NCBI GenBank assembly: GCA_045654205.1
Contig: JAZOMZ010000009.1
Span: 1 to 64,000, forward strand
Length of the DNA stretch: 64,000 nucleotides
DNA from: Enterocola sp045654205
GTDB taxonomy: Bacteria; Bacteroidota; Bacteroidia; Bacteroidales; Paludibacteraceae
Reading direction: 5' to 3'
The position numbers were made by a program, and so were the translations under genes. The notes beneath the pieces were generated by a model. That model did not search any database. It was given only the letters and a program-made list of their open reading frames with translations, and had not been told where the DNA came from. Of this stretch, positions 8,239 to 17,676 are shown in pieces; the first letter of the stretch is position 1; the number at the start of each line of letters is the position of its first letter.

Positions 8239-9271
8239 ATAATAGGTTTATACCATTTTCTTTACATAATTTTCGCATTTCTTCTGGCCAAATTGATGCT
8301 TGGATTTCGCCAACGTGGGCTTTTCTAAGCATAAACATGCACAAGCGAGATTGACCAATGCCACCACCCATGGTAAGAGGTAGTGTGCCTTCTAGTAGGC
8401 GTTTGTGGTAGAAGAATTTCTTGCGTTCTTCTTGATCAGTAAGTGCAAGTTGGTTTTCAAGAGATTCTTTGTTTACTCTAATACCCATAGAAGAAAGTTC
8501 CAATGCTTGGTCTAGGATATTATCCCAAACCAAAATGTCACCATTCAGACCATAGAAACCATCGCTATTTGGAGTGCTCCAATCGTCGTAGTCAGGAGCT
8601 CTGCCGTCGTGTTTTTCGCCGTTTGAAAGTTTGCAACCAATACCCATAATTAATACAGCACCGTATTTTTTAGTGATAAGGTTTTCTCTTTCTTTGGCTG
8701 TTTTATCTGGATACATTTGAAGTAGTTCTTCTGAATGTATCATGAAAATATCTTTTGGTAGTTGTGGTTTGATTTCTGGGAACATTTCATATACTGCATA
8801 TTCTGAGCGAACCATTACAGCATAGATTCTTCTTACCACCTCTTTTAGATATTCTATATTGCGGTCTTTTTCATCAATAACAAGTTCCCAATCCCATTGG
8901 TCTACATAAAGTGAGTGGGTGTTGTCTAGTTCTTCGTCGGCACGAATGGCATTCATGTCTGTATAAAGACCAAATCCAGCTTCTGTGTTGTAGTCGGCTA
9001 GGGTGATGCGTTTCCATTTTGCAAGTGAATGAACCACTTCTGCTTGTGCTCCGTTCATATCCTTGATAGGGAAACTTACTGGTCTTTCCACACCATTTAA
9101 GTCGTCGTTGATACCCATACCTGTTAGCACAAATAGGGGAGCAGTAACTCTTCTTAGGCGTAGTTCCGCAGACAAGTTGCTTTGGAAAAAGTCTTTAAAA
9201 TATTTTATAGCTCTTTCTGTTTGCCATGTATCCAGAGAGCTTTTGTAACCTTTTGGAGTGATTAGTTTCAT
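8237..9271 (-). CDS. asnA: Aspartate-ammonia ligase AsnA
   Basis: This 344-aa enzyme makes asparagine from aspartate, ammonia and ATP (AMP-forming). Its fold is related to class II aminoacyl-tRNA synthetases. Visible family signatures are TPKGYKSSLDT at 5-15, YVDQWDWE near 122, and GGGIGQSRLCMFMLRK near the C-terminus, the ATP-binding motif 3 equivalent. Length is close to the 330 aa of E. coli AsnA. The ATG overlaps the glmM stop (ATGA), so translation is coupled. It is the last gene of a leftward cluster with thrA, which also draws on aspartate. Confidence 0.95.
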   Translation of the reverse strand: MKLITPKGYKSSLDTWQTERAIKYFKDFFQSNLSAELRLRRVTAPLFVLTGMGINDDLNGVERPVSFPIKDMNGAQAEVVHSLAKWKRITLADYNTEAGFGLYTDMNAIRADEELDNTHSLYVDQWDWELVIDEKDRNIEYLKEVVRRIYAVMVRSEYAVYEMFPEIKPQLPKDIFMIHSEELLQMYPDKTAKERENLITKKYGAVLIMGIGCKLSNGEKHDGRAPDYDDWSTPNSDGFYGLNGDILVWDNILDQALELSSMGIRVNKESLENQLALTDQEERKKFFYHKRLLEGTLPLTMGGGIGQSRLCMFMLRKAHVGEIQASIWPEEMRKLCKENGINLL

Positions 9272-10650
9272 CCTAATTTTTCAATAATGTTTATAATTTC
9301 TTGACCTAGTTCGTCTGCTTCTTGCATTGTTTTTGCTTCTGAGTAGATACGAATAATAGGTTCTGTATTAGATTTTCTTAGGTGTACCCATTTTTCTGGG
9401 AAGTCGATTTTAACACCATCGATAGTATTAACTTTTTCTGATGCAAACTTTTCTTCCACTTGTTTTAGAATAGCATCTACGTCGATAGCAGGGCTAAGTT
9501 CTATTTTTTGTTTAGAAATATAGTAAGCTGGGTAGGTTTTTCTAAGTTCAGACACCTTCATATTTTTGTGAGCAAGGTGACTTAAGAATAAAGCAATACC
9601 TACAAGAGCATCTCTACCATAGTGACTTTCTGGATAAATAACTCCACCGTTACCTTCACCACCAATGATAGCGTTGGTAGCTTTCATTTTGGTCACAACG
9701 TTTACTTCACCTACAGCTGCAGCTTCGTAACTTCCTCCGTGAGCGCGTGTCACATCGCTAAGTGCACGAGTAGAACTTAAGTTTGAAACAGTATTGCCTG
9801 GGGTGTGAGAAAGTACATAGTCTGCTACACTCACTAGTGTGTATTCTTCGCCAAACATTTCACCGTTTTCTGAGATGATAGCAAGGCGGTCTACGTCTGG
9901 GTCCACCACAAATGCCACGTCGTTTTCACCTTTTGCCATTAAGTTCATAATGTCTTGAAGGTTCTTTTCTAGTGGTTCTGGATTGTGTTGGAAGTCGCCA
10001 GTAGGTTCTCCATATAGGCTTGTAACAGTGTTTACACCAAGCGCATTAAGCAATTTTGGTAGGATAACACCACCCACAGAGTTTACACAATCTAGTGCAA
10101 CTTTGAAGTTCGCATTTTTGATAGTTTCTACATCCACAAGTTTAAGACCAAGAACAGCCTCAATATGTTTGTCTGTATAATCTTTTTTGATTTCTTTGCC
10201 AAGCTCTGTAACTTCTACATATTCGTAGTCGTCGTTTTCTGCTAGAGCAAGCACTTCTTCACCTTCTTCTTTATTTAGGAATTCACCTTTTTCGTTTAGA
10301 AGTTTAAGGGCATTCCATTGTTTTGGATTATGACTTGCAGTCAAAATAATACCACCACAAGCACCTTCCATTGTTACAGCAAGTTCTGTGGTTGGGGTAG
10401 AGGCAAGGCCAATATTGACAACGTCAAATCCCATGCCCATAAGAGTACCAACTACAAGTTTTTCTACCATTTGGCCAGAAAGACGTGCGTCTCTACCAAC
10501 CACTATTTTATTGGTTTTAACTTGTGAACTTTTACGAATGATTTTTGCGTATGCAGAAGTGAATTTTACTACATCTACAGGACTAAGTCCATCACCTACA
10601 GGACCACCGATTGTTCCTCTGATCCCAGAAATAGATTTGATTAAAGTCAT
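9268..10650 (-). CDS. glmM: Phosphoglucosamine mutase (phosphohexomutase family)
   Basis: This 460-aa enzyme probably interconverts glucosamine-6-phosphate and glucosamine-1-phosphate, feeding UDP-GlcNAc and peptidoglycan synthesis. The phosphoserine loop TASHNPKQWNALK places the catalytic Ser at 106. The metal loop DPDVDRLA is near 250, the sugar-binding GEGNGG near 335, and the phosphate-binding RKSNTEPIIRIYSEA near 428. Family members in Bacteroidota are annotated GlmM, but a phosphomannomutase or phosphoglucomutase activity cannot be excluded from sequence. It is 2 nt from the upstream lipoprotein gene and overlaps asnA by 4 bp. Confidence 0.85.
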   Translation of the reverse strand: MTLIKSISGIRGTIGGPVGDGLSPVDVVKFTSAYAKIIRKSSQVKTNKIVVGRDARLSGQMVEKLVVGTLMGMGFDVVNIGLASTPTTELAVTMEGACGGIILTASHNPKQWNALKLLNEKGEFLNKEEGEEVLALAENDDYEYVEVTELGKEIKKDYTDKHIEAVLGLKLVDVETIKNANFKVALDCVNSVGGVILPKLLNALGVNTVTSLYGEPTGDFQHNPEPLEKNLQDIMNLMAKGENDVAFVVDPDVDRLAIISENGEMFGEEYTLVSVADYVLSHTPGNTVSNLSSTRALSDVTRAHGGSYEAAAVGEVNVVTKMKATNAIIGGEGNGGVIYPESHYGRDALVGIALFLSHLAHKNMKVSELRKTYPAYYISKQKIELSPAIDVDAILKQVEEKFASEKVNTIDGVKIDFPEKWVHLRKSNTEPIIRIYSEAKTMQEADELGQEIINIIEKLG

Positions 10651-10652
10651 AA

Positions 10653-11180
10653 TTAATTAGTTATAGTAGTGTCATCAATAAAGATCCTAGTGGTAAGCAC
10701 ATCTTCTGTTTGTTCTTGTGTTCCTACTTTAGAATCAACTAACATTTCAAATTTGTCTTCGTGTCTAATACAAGACGCTGCATCTATAAATGCTATACTT
10801 GGAGTATAACCATTTGGTGAATAAACATACACAAAGCCTTCGCGACTGTGAATATTATTGCCATATTCTCCTCCGTCTAGGTCATATGCTCTGTATCTTA
10901 AAATTATAGTATTACCATTTTCTACAGTTCTTTTTTCTCCTTCTCTAGAGATTAATCTAATATAGACGCCTCTGTGGGTTTCAAAATACAGATTTTCTGG
11001 CCAAGGAGTAGGGAGTGAAAAACAGTAAGCAGAGTCTGTAGAAAACTCTAGATTACGAGCTTTTGTGTACTCATTAAACTTCTTTTGTTCATTCTTTCTT
11101 TTTTTTGCGTAGTTTTCTGTTTTACATGCTCCAAAAAGAAGTGTTAGAACTAGTAATCCTATGATTGTTAGTTTATTCAT
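10653..11180 (-). CDS. DUF4827-family lipoprotein (FKBP-like)
   Basis: This 175-aa protein starts with a signal peptide and lipobox (LLFGAC, Cys19), so it should be lipid-anchored. The rest matches the Bacteroidota DUF4827 family, with a fold related to FKBP-type proline isomerases: the central stretch IILRYRAYDLDGGEY and the C-terminal GTQEQTEDVLTTRIFI. No catalytic role is assigned to the family. Its 5' end overlaps the next lipoprotein gene by 8 bp and its stop is 2 nt from glmM, so it is within one operon. Confidence 0.75.
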   Translation of the reverse strand: MNKLTIIGLLVLTLLFGACKTENYAKKRKNEQKKFNEYTKARNLEFSTDSAYCFSLPTPWPENLYFETHRGVYIRLISREGEKRTVENGNTIILRYRAYDLDGGEYGNNIHSREGFVYVYSPNGYTPSIAFIDAASCIRHEDKFEMLVDSKVGTQEQTEDVLTTRIFIDDTTITN

Positions 11181-11700
11181 TTATCTTTAATATTTTTATT
11201 TTGTAAAGAACAGGCGTTCTGGAAGTGATACAACCACTCACTCCTTTTAGTCCATAAGCCAATTGGGATGGTGAAAGGATCCAAAATTCATCTCCCACAG
11301 ATTTGCCTTCTAATGCTAAATCTAGTACTTTGGTATGGTCGCGTTTTCCTACTCTTAAAGTGAGAGATTGGTCTTCTGTCCAGTTTAAACAAGGCTCTGA
11401 GCCCAATACTTCCACGCTTGCAGATATGGAAACAATATTAGAGCTTGTGATTTTATCACCATTTTTGGTACAAATTTCTCTGTACCAATATCCAGCGTCT
11501 GATTTCTTAAATTCTATATTAGAACTATCTAGATAAGCTTGAATTTCTGCCATCTCGGCTTCCATACATAGTTTATTATATGTCATCATATCCATCTTTT
11601 CTGAATCAACAGTTGGTTTATTTGATGGAAGTTGTGCACCCTGACGAGTGCAACAACACATTAATATGATAATAGAAGCTATAACAGAAAATCGCATCAT
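11173..11700 (-). CDS. FKBP-type peptidyl-prolyl isomerase-like lipoprotein
   Basis: This 175-aa protein has a signal peptide with the Cys-rich lipobox LMCCC near residue 14-18. The C-terminal half resembles FKBP domains: a beta-rich core, then GDEFWILSPSQLAYGLKG (about 136-153), which is the usual FKBP stretch before the last strand TPVLYKIKILKI. It may help fold envelope proteins; activity is not proven. The ATG overlaps the thrA stop (TAATG). Two consecutive Met codons are possible starts. It pairs with the related DUF4827 gene downstream. Confidence 0.72.
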   Translation of the reverse strand: MMRFSVIASIIILMCCCTRQGAQLPSNKPTVDSEKMDMMTYNKLCMEAEMAEIQAYLDSSNIEFKKSDAGYWYREICTKNGDKITSSNIVSISASVEVLGSEPCLNWTEDQSLTLRVGKRDHTKVLDLALEGKSVGDEFWILSPSQLAYGLKGVSGCITSRTPVLYKIKILKINE

Positions 11701-14126
11701 TATCTGATATTTGCAATGCTCATAATGTCACCAAACACACCTGCAGCTGTTACGCTCGCACCAGCACCGTAACCTTTAATAATCATTGGGTCATTAAAGT
11801 AACGTTCTGTTTGAATGGTAACAATATTGTTACTTCCTTCTAGGTCGTAGAATGGGTGAGAAGGACTCACTGCTTGAAGACCTACTTCACAAACACCTTC
11901 TTTCATAGTTGCTACGAAACGATATTTCTTATTTTCTGCAGCAAGTTGTTTGCGTTTTTCTTCAAATTCAGCGTCAAGTTCAGAAATGCTTGCCCAGAAA
12001 TCTTCTAGTGTACCTTCGAAGTATTTGTCTGGAACGAATAAGTTTTTCTTAACGTCTGCTTGTTCTACTTTGTAACCAGATTCGCGAGCTAGAATCACAA
12101 TTTTACGAATAACGTCTGTACCGCTTAGGTCGATACGTGGGTCTGGTTCTGCAAAACGAGCTTCTTTTGCCATTTCTATTGTTTTTGAGAATGGAATAGT
12201 TTCGCTAATGGTGTTGAAGATATAGTTAAGAGTACCAGAAAGCACAGCTTCAATTTTCAAAATGCGGTCACCACTATTGATTAAGCTATTCATAGTGTTG
12301 ATAATAGGAAGACCAGCACCTACGTTGGTTTCAAATAGATATTTGATACCTTTTCTGCGAGCAGTGTTTTTAAGCTCTTCATATAGGTCGTATGGACCAG
12401 AAGTTGCTGTTTTGTTTGCTGCAACTACAGAAATGTTATGTTTAAGAAGGTCTAGGTATAGGCTAGAGATAGCAGCACTAGCAGTACAATCCACAAACAC
12501 AGAGTTGAACAAGTTCATTTCAATAATCTTGTTTTTGATATCTTCTGGTTTGGTAGGAGTACCTTTTTCTTTTAATATTGTTTGATAGTTTTTAAGGTCA
12601 ATACCATGTTCATCAAATACAGAACCATTAATATCTGTAATACCTACAACATTAAGTTTAACACTGTTTTGTTTAAGGATTTTTTCTTGTTGGTGTTCTA
12701 TTTGTTCCAATAGACTACCGCCAACAGTACCAGTTCCTACTAAGAAAATATTTAGTACTTGGTAATCTGCTAAAAAGAATGCATCGTGTAACACGTTAAG
12801 AGCTTTGGTTAGATATTTACGTTTAATTACAAATGAAATGTTTGTTTCTGAAGCACCTTGAGCGCAAGCGATAATGTTGATGCCGCTTCTGCCTAGGGTG
12901 TCGAATAATTTGCCTGCAAGACCCATGTTGTGACGCATATTGTCGCCCACGATAGCCACTGTAGCCAAATCACATTTTGGTTCAATAGAACCAATTTCAC
13001 CGTTTTCAAGTTCTGTTTTGAATTCTTCTTTAAGAGCTTGAACTGCGATTTCTGCTTCTTCGTTTCTAATAGCAAATGTGGTAGAGTTTTCTGAAGATGC
13101 TTGAGAAATCAAGAAAACACTAATACCTTGGTTTGCCAATGCTTGGAATGTGCGTGAGCTAATGCCAGATACTCCAACCATACCCATGCCTTGAAGTGTG
13201 ATAAGGCAAGTATCGTTGATAGAAGAGATACCTTTAATAGTTTTACCTTCTGCAGATTTTTGACCAGAAATTTTTGTTCCTTTAAATTCTGGATTGTATG
13301 AGTTTCTGATATATAAAGGAATATTCTTTTCGTAAACTGGATAAATTGTAGGTGGGTAAATAACTTTTGCACCAAAGTTTGAAAGTTCTACAGCTTCGAT
13401 ATAAGAAAGTTCTTCTATAGTATAAGCATTGCGAACCAAACGAGGGTCTGCTGTTAAGAAACCATCCACGTCTGTCCAAATTTCCAATGCGTCTGCATTA
13501 AGTGCACTAGCCACAATTGCAGCTGTGTAATCAGAGCCACCGCGTCCTAGGTTTGTAATTTCGCCAGTTTCAACATCTGAAGAGATGAAACCACCCATCA
13601 CAATTCTTTCTTCGCCGTTATAAGCATTTTCTAGATTTGAATATGTTAGGGCAGAGTTAAGGATGTTTTTTCTAAGACCTTTATTAGTTTTAATTAATTC
13701 TAATGAGTTCCAATGTTTTGCATTTAGCACAGATGCCACTATGATAGAAGAAATTCTTTCACCATAACTAACCACAAGGTCCATATCTTTTGAAGATATT
13801 TTTTCAATACCTTCTACACCTTTTAATATAGTGCCTACTTCTTCTAAAAGAACGTTTACTTGTTCTTTAACAGAGGTAAGTTTATCGGCAGGTACAACTC
13901 CGTCGATGATAGTGTTGTGAATGTTACAGATATTTTCAAAATCTGTGGTGTATGTAGTGTCTGATGTTACTGCTTTCGTGGTGGTGGCGATAAGTTTATC
14001 TGTGATTCCGCCCACTGCTGATACTACCACAATGGCTGGCTCCGCCATTGCATCAACTATTTTCTTTACTCTCTGAATGCTTTCTACGGAACCTACGGAT
14101 GTTCCGCCGAATTTTAATACTTTCAT
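11700..14126 (-). CDS. thrA: Bifunctional aspartokinase / homoserine dehydrogenase
   Basis: This 808-aa fusion performs two steps of the aspartate pathway to threonine and methionine. The kinase begins KFGGTSVGS at residue 4 and occupies about 1-285; ACT regulatory domains span about 300-455 (GMVGVSGISSR, VGDNMRHNMGLAGKLF). The dehydrogenase begins at the Rossmann motif VGTGTVGGSLLEQI near 465 and includes FETNVGAGLPIINT and the DPRIDLSGTDVIRK signature. The start at 14126 (MKVLKFGG) is preferred over an in-frame ATG 15 codons upstream because family members begin there. Feedback control by threonine through the ACT domains is likely. Confidence 0.96.
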   Translation of the reverse strand: MKVLKFGGTSVGSVESIQRVKKIVDAMAEPAIVVVSAVGGITDKLIATTTKAVTSDTTYTTDFENICNIHNTIIDGVVPADKLTSVKEQVNVLLEEVGTILKGVEGIEKISSKDMDLVVSYGERISSIIVASVLNAKHWNSLELIKTNKGLRKNILNSALTYSNLENAYNGEERIVMGGFISSDVETGEITNLGRGGSDYTAAIVASALNADALEIWTDVDGFLTADPRLVRNAYTIEELSYIEAVELSNFGAKVIYPPTIYPVYEKNIPLYIRNSYNPEFKGTKISGQKSAEGKTIKGISSINDTCLITLQGMGMVGVSGISSRTFQALANQGISVFLISQASSENSTTFAIRNEEAEIAVQALKEEFKTELENGEIGSIEPKCDLATVAIVGDNMRHNMGLAGKLFDTLGRSGINIIACAQGASETNISFVIKRKYLTKALNVLHDAFFLADYQVLNIFLVGTGTVGGSLLEQIEHQQEKILKQNSVKLNVVGITDINGSVFDEHGIDLKNYQTILKEKGTPTKPEDIKNKIIEMNLFNSVFVDCTASAAISSLYLDLLKHNISVVAANKTATSGPYDLYEELKNTARRKGIKYLFETNVGAGLPIINTMNSLINSGDRILKIEAVLSGTLNYIFNTISETIPFSKTIEMAKEARFAEPDPRIDLSGTDVIRKIVILARESGYKVEQADVKKNLFVPDKYFEGTLEDFWASISELDAEFEEKRKQLAAENKKYRFVATMKEGVCEVGLQAVSPSHPFYDLEGSNNIVTIQTERYFNDPMIIKGYGAGASVTAAGVFGDIMSIANIR

Positions 14127-14260
14127 GTTCAAAAAAATTAAATTAAAATATGTTTTGTAAAAATTATGCAATATTACGATTTTTTTGCCGAATATAGAAA
14201 TATGCGGTGCTAAAAATGATAAAAATCTTATTAAAAATAGTATTTCTCCAATAAAAATAT

Positions 14261-14268
14261 TATATTTG
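14261..14268 (+). promoter_or_regulatory. Promoter -7 box of the DUF349-rluB-queC-queF operon
   Basis: TATATTTG is a perfect TAnnTTTG box. The predicted start is near 14274, giving a leader of about 23 nt. No clear -33 box is seen. Confidence 0.6.
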
Positions 14269-14296
14269 CATATTGTGTTTAGTATTTGTTAGCCTT

Positions 14297-15754
14297 ATGG
14301 AAGAAGCTCAAGAAAAAATCGTTAGTTTGGAAGAAATAATTCTTCAAACTGAAAACTCTCTTAAAGAGGAAGATCCTCGTGCAGAAATCACTCGTTTAAA
14401 AAGCCTTTTTTATAAAACAAAAGAGGGCTTGATGACCGAAAGTAAAAAACAATGGATAGAAGCAGGAAATGATGAAGAATCATGGACTTTTGACTGCCCA
14501 GAAGAAGCGCGTTTTAAAGAATTGCTAGACGATTATAAACAAACTCGTGCAATGCAACTTAAAGCGGAAGCTGAAGCGGAGGAAAAAGCATTTGAGAAAA
14601 AGAAATCTATCCTTGAAAAACTTTCTCAGTTAGTGGAAAACCCAGAGGATGTGGATAAAATATTTCCACAAGTGCGTGAGCTTCAACAATCTTGGAAAGA
14701 GGCTGGTGAGGTTTCAAAAAATAAGTATAACGAACTAGTAAAGAAATATCAAATCTTAATGGAAAAGTTCTATGATTATGTAAAAATAAGCAATGAACTT
14801 AGAGATTATGATTTCAAAAAGAATATTGAGGCAAAAGTGGCTCTTTGTGAAGCTGCAGAAAAATTGGCAGAAGAAAAACAATTAAATGTTGCATTCCAAA
14901 AACTTCAAACATTACATTCTGAATGGCGTGAGTTGGGCCCAGTTCCTCGCGAAATGCGTGAAGAAATTTGGAATAGATTCAAAAATGCTTCTGATGTAAT
15001 CAATAAAAAACACGCTGCTTATTATCAGTCAAAAAAAGAAGAAGAAGTAGAAAATCTTAAGAAAAAAACTGCTCTTTGCGAATTAATAGAGGCTATTGAT
15101 TTAACAAAGATTTCTTCTTATAAAGAATGGGATAAGGTAACAGAAAAAGTTTTTGAAATACAAGCAGAGTGGAAAAAAATAGGTTTTGCTCCAAAGAAAA
15201 ATAATACTAAAATATACGAACGTTTCAGAGCTGCTTGCGATGCACTTTTTGAGGCAAAAAGTGAGTATTATAAATCTGCCAAAGACAAATTGTCTGCAAA
15301 TGTTAAGGCTAAAAAAGAGCTTATAGAAAAGGCAGAAGCCCTAAAAGACAGCACAAAATGGAAAGAAACCACAGAAAAACTTATCAATCTTCAAAAACAA
15401 TGGAAGAAGATAGGTGCTGTGCCAAATAAGATATCTGACCAACTTTGGAAGAGATTTGTTACCGCTTGCGATGCTTTCTTTGCTGCAAAGGCTAAAGCAC
15501 AAGAGGGTGAAAAATCTATCAATGTTATCAGAAAAGAAAGAGATAAACTTATTCGTCAATACGAAGCAAATCGTGCCACAATTGCTACTCGTGAAAATAA
15601 TATTGGTTTCTTGAGTACAGGTAAATCAAAAGAAGAAAATCCACTTGTAGCAGAAATGCTTAAGAATATAGAAAAGCTTAAAGCAGATCAAGTAGAATTA
15701 GTAAAGAAAATAAAAGCTTTAGAAGAGAAAATAAAAAATGCAGAAGAAAATTAG
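14297..15754 (+). CDS. DUF349-repeat protein
   Basis: This 485-aa, highly charged protein is built of several DUF349 repeats of about 70 residues, each with a conserved Trp and Gly-Pro pattern (for example SWKEAGEVSKNKYNEL, EWRELGPVPREMREEIWNRF, EWKKIGFAPKKNNTKIYERF and QWKKIGAVPNKISDQLWKRF), ending in a coiled coil at about 440-485. Bacteroidota proteins of this kind have no firmly assigned role. The ATG at 14297 is chosen because upstream TTG codons overlap the promoter. It is the first gene of a four-gene operon and overlaps the next gene by 17 bp. Confidence 0.85.
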   Translation: MEEAQEKIVSLEEIILQTENSLKEEDPRAEITRLKSLFYKTKEGLMTESKKQWIEAGNDEESWTFDCPEEARFKELLDDYKQTRAMQLKAEAEAEEKAFEKKKSILEKLSQLVENPEDVDKIFPQVRELQQSWKEAGEVSKNKYNELVKKYQILMEKFYDYVKISNELRDYDFKKNIEAKVALCEAAEKLAEEKQLNVAFQKLQTLHSEWRELGPVPREMREEIWNRFKNASDVINKKHAAYYQSKKEEEVENLKKKTALCELIEAIDLTKISSYKEWDKVTEKVFEIQAEWKKIGFAPKKNNTKIYERFRAACDALFEAKSEYYKSAKDKLSANVKAKKELIEKAEALKDSTKWKETTEKLINLQKQWKKIGAVPNKISDQLWKRFVTACDAFFAAKAKAQEGEKSINVIRKERDKLIRQYEANRATIATRENNIGFLSTGKSKEENPLVAEMLKNIEKLKADQVELVKKIKALEEKIKNAEEN

Positions 15755-16478
15755 TAATGATGGAACAATACGCCTAAACAGAGTGTTGTCTAATGCAGGT
15801 GTATGTTCGCGCAGGGATGCGGATGTGTATATTAAGGCTGGTGTGGTTACTGTAAATGGTAAAGTGGTAACCGAACTTGGAACAAAAGTGAAACCTACAG
15901 ATAAGGTTATGTTCCACGACCAAATGGTACAGTCTGAAAAGAAGGTTTATGTGCTTTTAAACAAACCAAAAAACTGTGTAACTACAGTAACAGACCCTCG
16001 TGGTCGTATCACAGTGCTTGACATTGTGCGTGGAGCATGCTCAGAAAGGATTTATCCAGTTGGTCGTCTAGACCGTAATACTACTGGTGTATTGCTACTT
16101 ACAAACGACGGTCAACTTGCCGACAAACTTACACACCCACGTTTTGAGAAAAAGAAAATTTATCAAGTGAGCATTGATAAACCTCTTGAAAAAGAAGATT
16201 ATGACAAAATCTTGAAAGGTTTTCAACTTGAAGATGGTTTTATTCAAGCAGACGAACTTGAATATGTCAAAGACGGCAAACGCAAAGAAATTGGTATTGA
16301 AATTCACTCTGGACGCAACCGTATTGTGCGTAGAATTTTTGAACACCTTGGTTACAAAGTAGAAAAACTAGATAGAGTTTATTTTGCAGGACTGACCAAA
16401 TACAATTTGCCTCGTGGCCGTTGGCGTCATTTAACAGAACAAGAAGTTAATGCTCTTAAAATGGGAGCTTTTGAATAA
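15738..16478 (+). CDS. rluB: RNA pseudouridine synthase (RluB/RsuA family)
   Basis: This 246-aa enzyme converts a specific rRNA uridine to pseudouridine. It has an N-terminal S4 RNA-binding domain (RLNRVLSNAGVCSRRDADVYI, about 11-31) and a catalytic domain with PVGRLDRNTTGVLLLTNDG near 110, where the Asp of GRLD is the nucleophile. The C-terminal GRNRIVRRIFEHLGY motif is typical of the family. RluB (23S rRNA) is the likeliest subgroup, though RluE or RluF specificity cannot be excluded. It overlaps the DUF349 gene and is 10 nt before queC. Confidence 0.9.
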   Translation: MQKKISNDGTIRLNRVLSNAGVCSRRDADVYIKAGVVTVNGKVVTELGTKVKPTDKVMFHDQMVQSEKKVYVLLNKPKNCVTTVTDPRGRITVLDIVRGACSERIYPVGRLDRNTTGVLLLTNDGQLADKLTHPRFEKKKIYQVSIDKPLEKEDYDKILKGFQLEDGFIQADELEYVKDGKRKEIGIEIHSGRNRIVRRIFEHLGYKVEKLDRVYFAGLTKYNLPRGRWRHLTEQEVNALKMGAFE

Positions 16479-16488
16479 TTAATTCATT

Positions 16489-17160
16489 ATGTCTAAGATT
16501 TTAAAAGAAGAAAAGGCAATAGTGGTATTTAGTGGTGGACAAGACTCTACCACTTGTCTTTTTTGGGCGTTGGAGCAATTTAAAGAGGTAGTTTTGGTTA
16601 CCTTCGACTATGGTCAACGTCATATAAAAGAGATAGAATGTGCTAAGTCTATAGCTCGTGAACTTGGGCTAGAGCATCACATACTTGATATGGCTCTGCT
16701 CAATCAACTAGCTCCAAATTCGCTTACTCGCACTGATATAGAGGTAGATGAAGAAATTCCTGACGGAAAAACTGCACCAAATAGCCTTGTAGAGGGCAGA
16801 AATATGCTTTTCCTTACTTTTGCTGCTGTGCTTGCCAAAGGGAAAGACATTCGCCATATTGTAACAGGTGTGTGCGAAACAGACTTTAGTGGCTATCCAG
16901 ATTGTCGTGATGTCTTTATAAAATCGCTTAATGTTACCTTAAATTTATCTATGGATTACTCATGTGTAATTCATACTCCACTTATGTGGCTTACCAAGGC
17001 TCAAACATGGGAACTTGCGGATAAATTGGGTAAACTAGATTATATAAGAGAAAAGACTCTTACTTGTTACAACGGCGTTCAAGGTGATGGTTGCGGCCAT
17101 TGTCCAGCGTGTACGCTACGCCGTAGAGGTTTGAACGAATATTTAAAAATTAGGAATTAG
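16489..17160 (+). CDS. queC: 7-cyano-7-deazaguanine synthase QueC
   Basis: This 223-aa enzyme converts 7-carboxy-7-deazaguanine to preQ0 using ATP and ammonia. The N-terminal PP-loop VVFSGGQDSTTC (about 12-23) binds ATP. The C-terminal zinc motif has Cys residues in TCYNGVQGDGCGHCPACTLR (about 192-211). It lies 4 nt before queF, and together they carry out consecutive steps. The last codons and the stop (KIRN then TAG) lie in a short GGAATTA heptamer repeat that may have replaced the native 3' end. Confidence 0.97.
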   Translation: MSKILKEEKAIVVFSGGQDSTTCLFWALEQFKEVVLVTFDYGQRHIKEIECAKSIARELGLEHHILDMALLNQLAPNSLTRTDIEVDEEIPDGKTAPNSLVEGRNMLFLTFAAVLAKGKDIRHIVTGVCETDFSGYPDCRDVFIKSLNVTLNLSMDYSCVIHTPLMWLTKAQTWELADKLGKLDYIREKTLTCYNGVQGDGCGHCPACTLRRRGLNEYLKIRN

Positions 17161-17166
17161 GAATAT
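17147..17166 (+). repeat. Short heptamer repeat at the queC/queF junction
   Basis: About two to three units of TTAGGAA run across the queC stop codon and end directly before the queF ATG. The unit is one base different from the AGTTAGG arrays near 22.7 and 24.2 kb. Confidence 0.6.
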
Positions 17167-17626
17167 GTTATTAGGAAGTGCAAATACAAAATACCCAACA
17201 GACTATGCACCAGAGGTGCTAGAATATTTTGAGAATAAACACAAAGGCAACGATTATTTTGTAAAATTCAATTGCCCTGAGTTTACAAGCCTTTGCCCAA
17301 TTACATCTCAACCAGACTTTGCTACCATTTATATTAGTTATATTCCAGATGAAAAAATGGTGGAAAGCAAATCACTTAAGCTTTATCTATTTAGTTTCCG
17401 CAATAGGGGAGATTTTCACGAAGATTGTGTAAACATCATTATGAAAGACCTTATCAAACTAATGGATCCTAAATACATAGAGGTAACAGGTAAATTCCTT
17501 CCACGCGGTGGCATAAGCATAGACCCATACGCAAACTATGGTCGCCCAGGCACCAAGTATGAAGAATTAGCGTGGTATCGCCTGCAAAATCATGATATGG
17601 TTCTTGAAAAAGTAGACAATAGATAA
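17165..17626 (+). CDS. queF: NADPH-dependent preQ0 reductase QueF
   Basis: This 153-aa short-type (YkvM-like) QueF reduces preQ0 to preQ1 with NADPH. The catalytic Cys is in SLCPITSQPDFAT (near residue 41) and the QueF signature ESKSLKLYLFSFRNRGDFHEDCVN spans about 73-96 and includes the proton-donating Asp region. It follows queC by 4 nt. The stop lies 8 nt before a strong hairpin terminator. Confidence 0.97.
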   Translation: MLLGSANTKYPTDYAPEVLEYFENKHKGNDYFVKFNCPEFTSLCPITSQPDFATIYISYIPDEKMVESKSLKLYLFSFRNRGDFHEDCVNIIMKDLIKLMDPKYIEVTGKFLPRGGISIDPYANYGRPGTKYEELAWYRLQNHDMVLEKVDNR

Positions 17627-17633
17627 AAAAATA

Positions 17634-17657
17634 AAGCTTCATCAATTGATGAAGCTT
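17634..17657. terminator. Bidirectional terminator between queF and the aldehyde dehydrogenase gene
   Basis: A perfect 24-bp palindrome (AAGCTTCATCAA and its complement) is flanked by T runs on both strands, so it should terminate both convergent genes. Confidence 0.88.
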
Positions 17658-17676
17658 ATTTTTTTGAGTTACTCTT

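Noticed and set aside
12893..13479. Three minus-strand frames within thrA (60-88 codons)
   Set aside because: They overlap a clearly conserved bifunctional enzyme in another frame and lack start signals.
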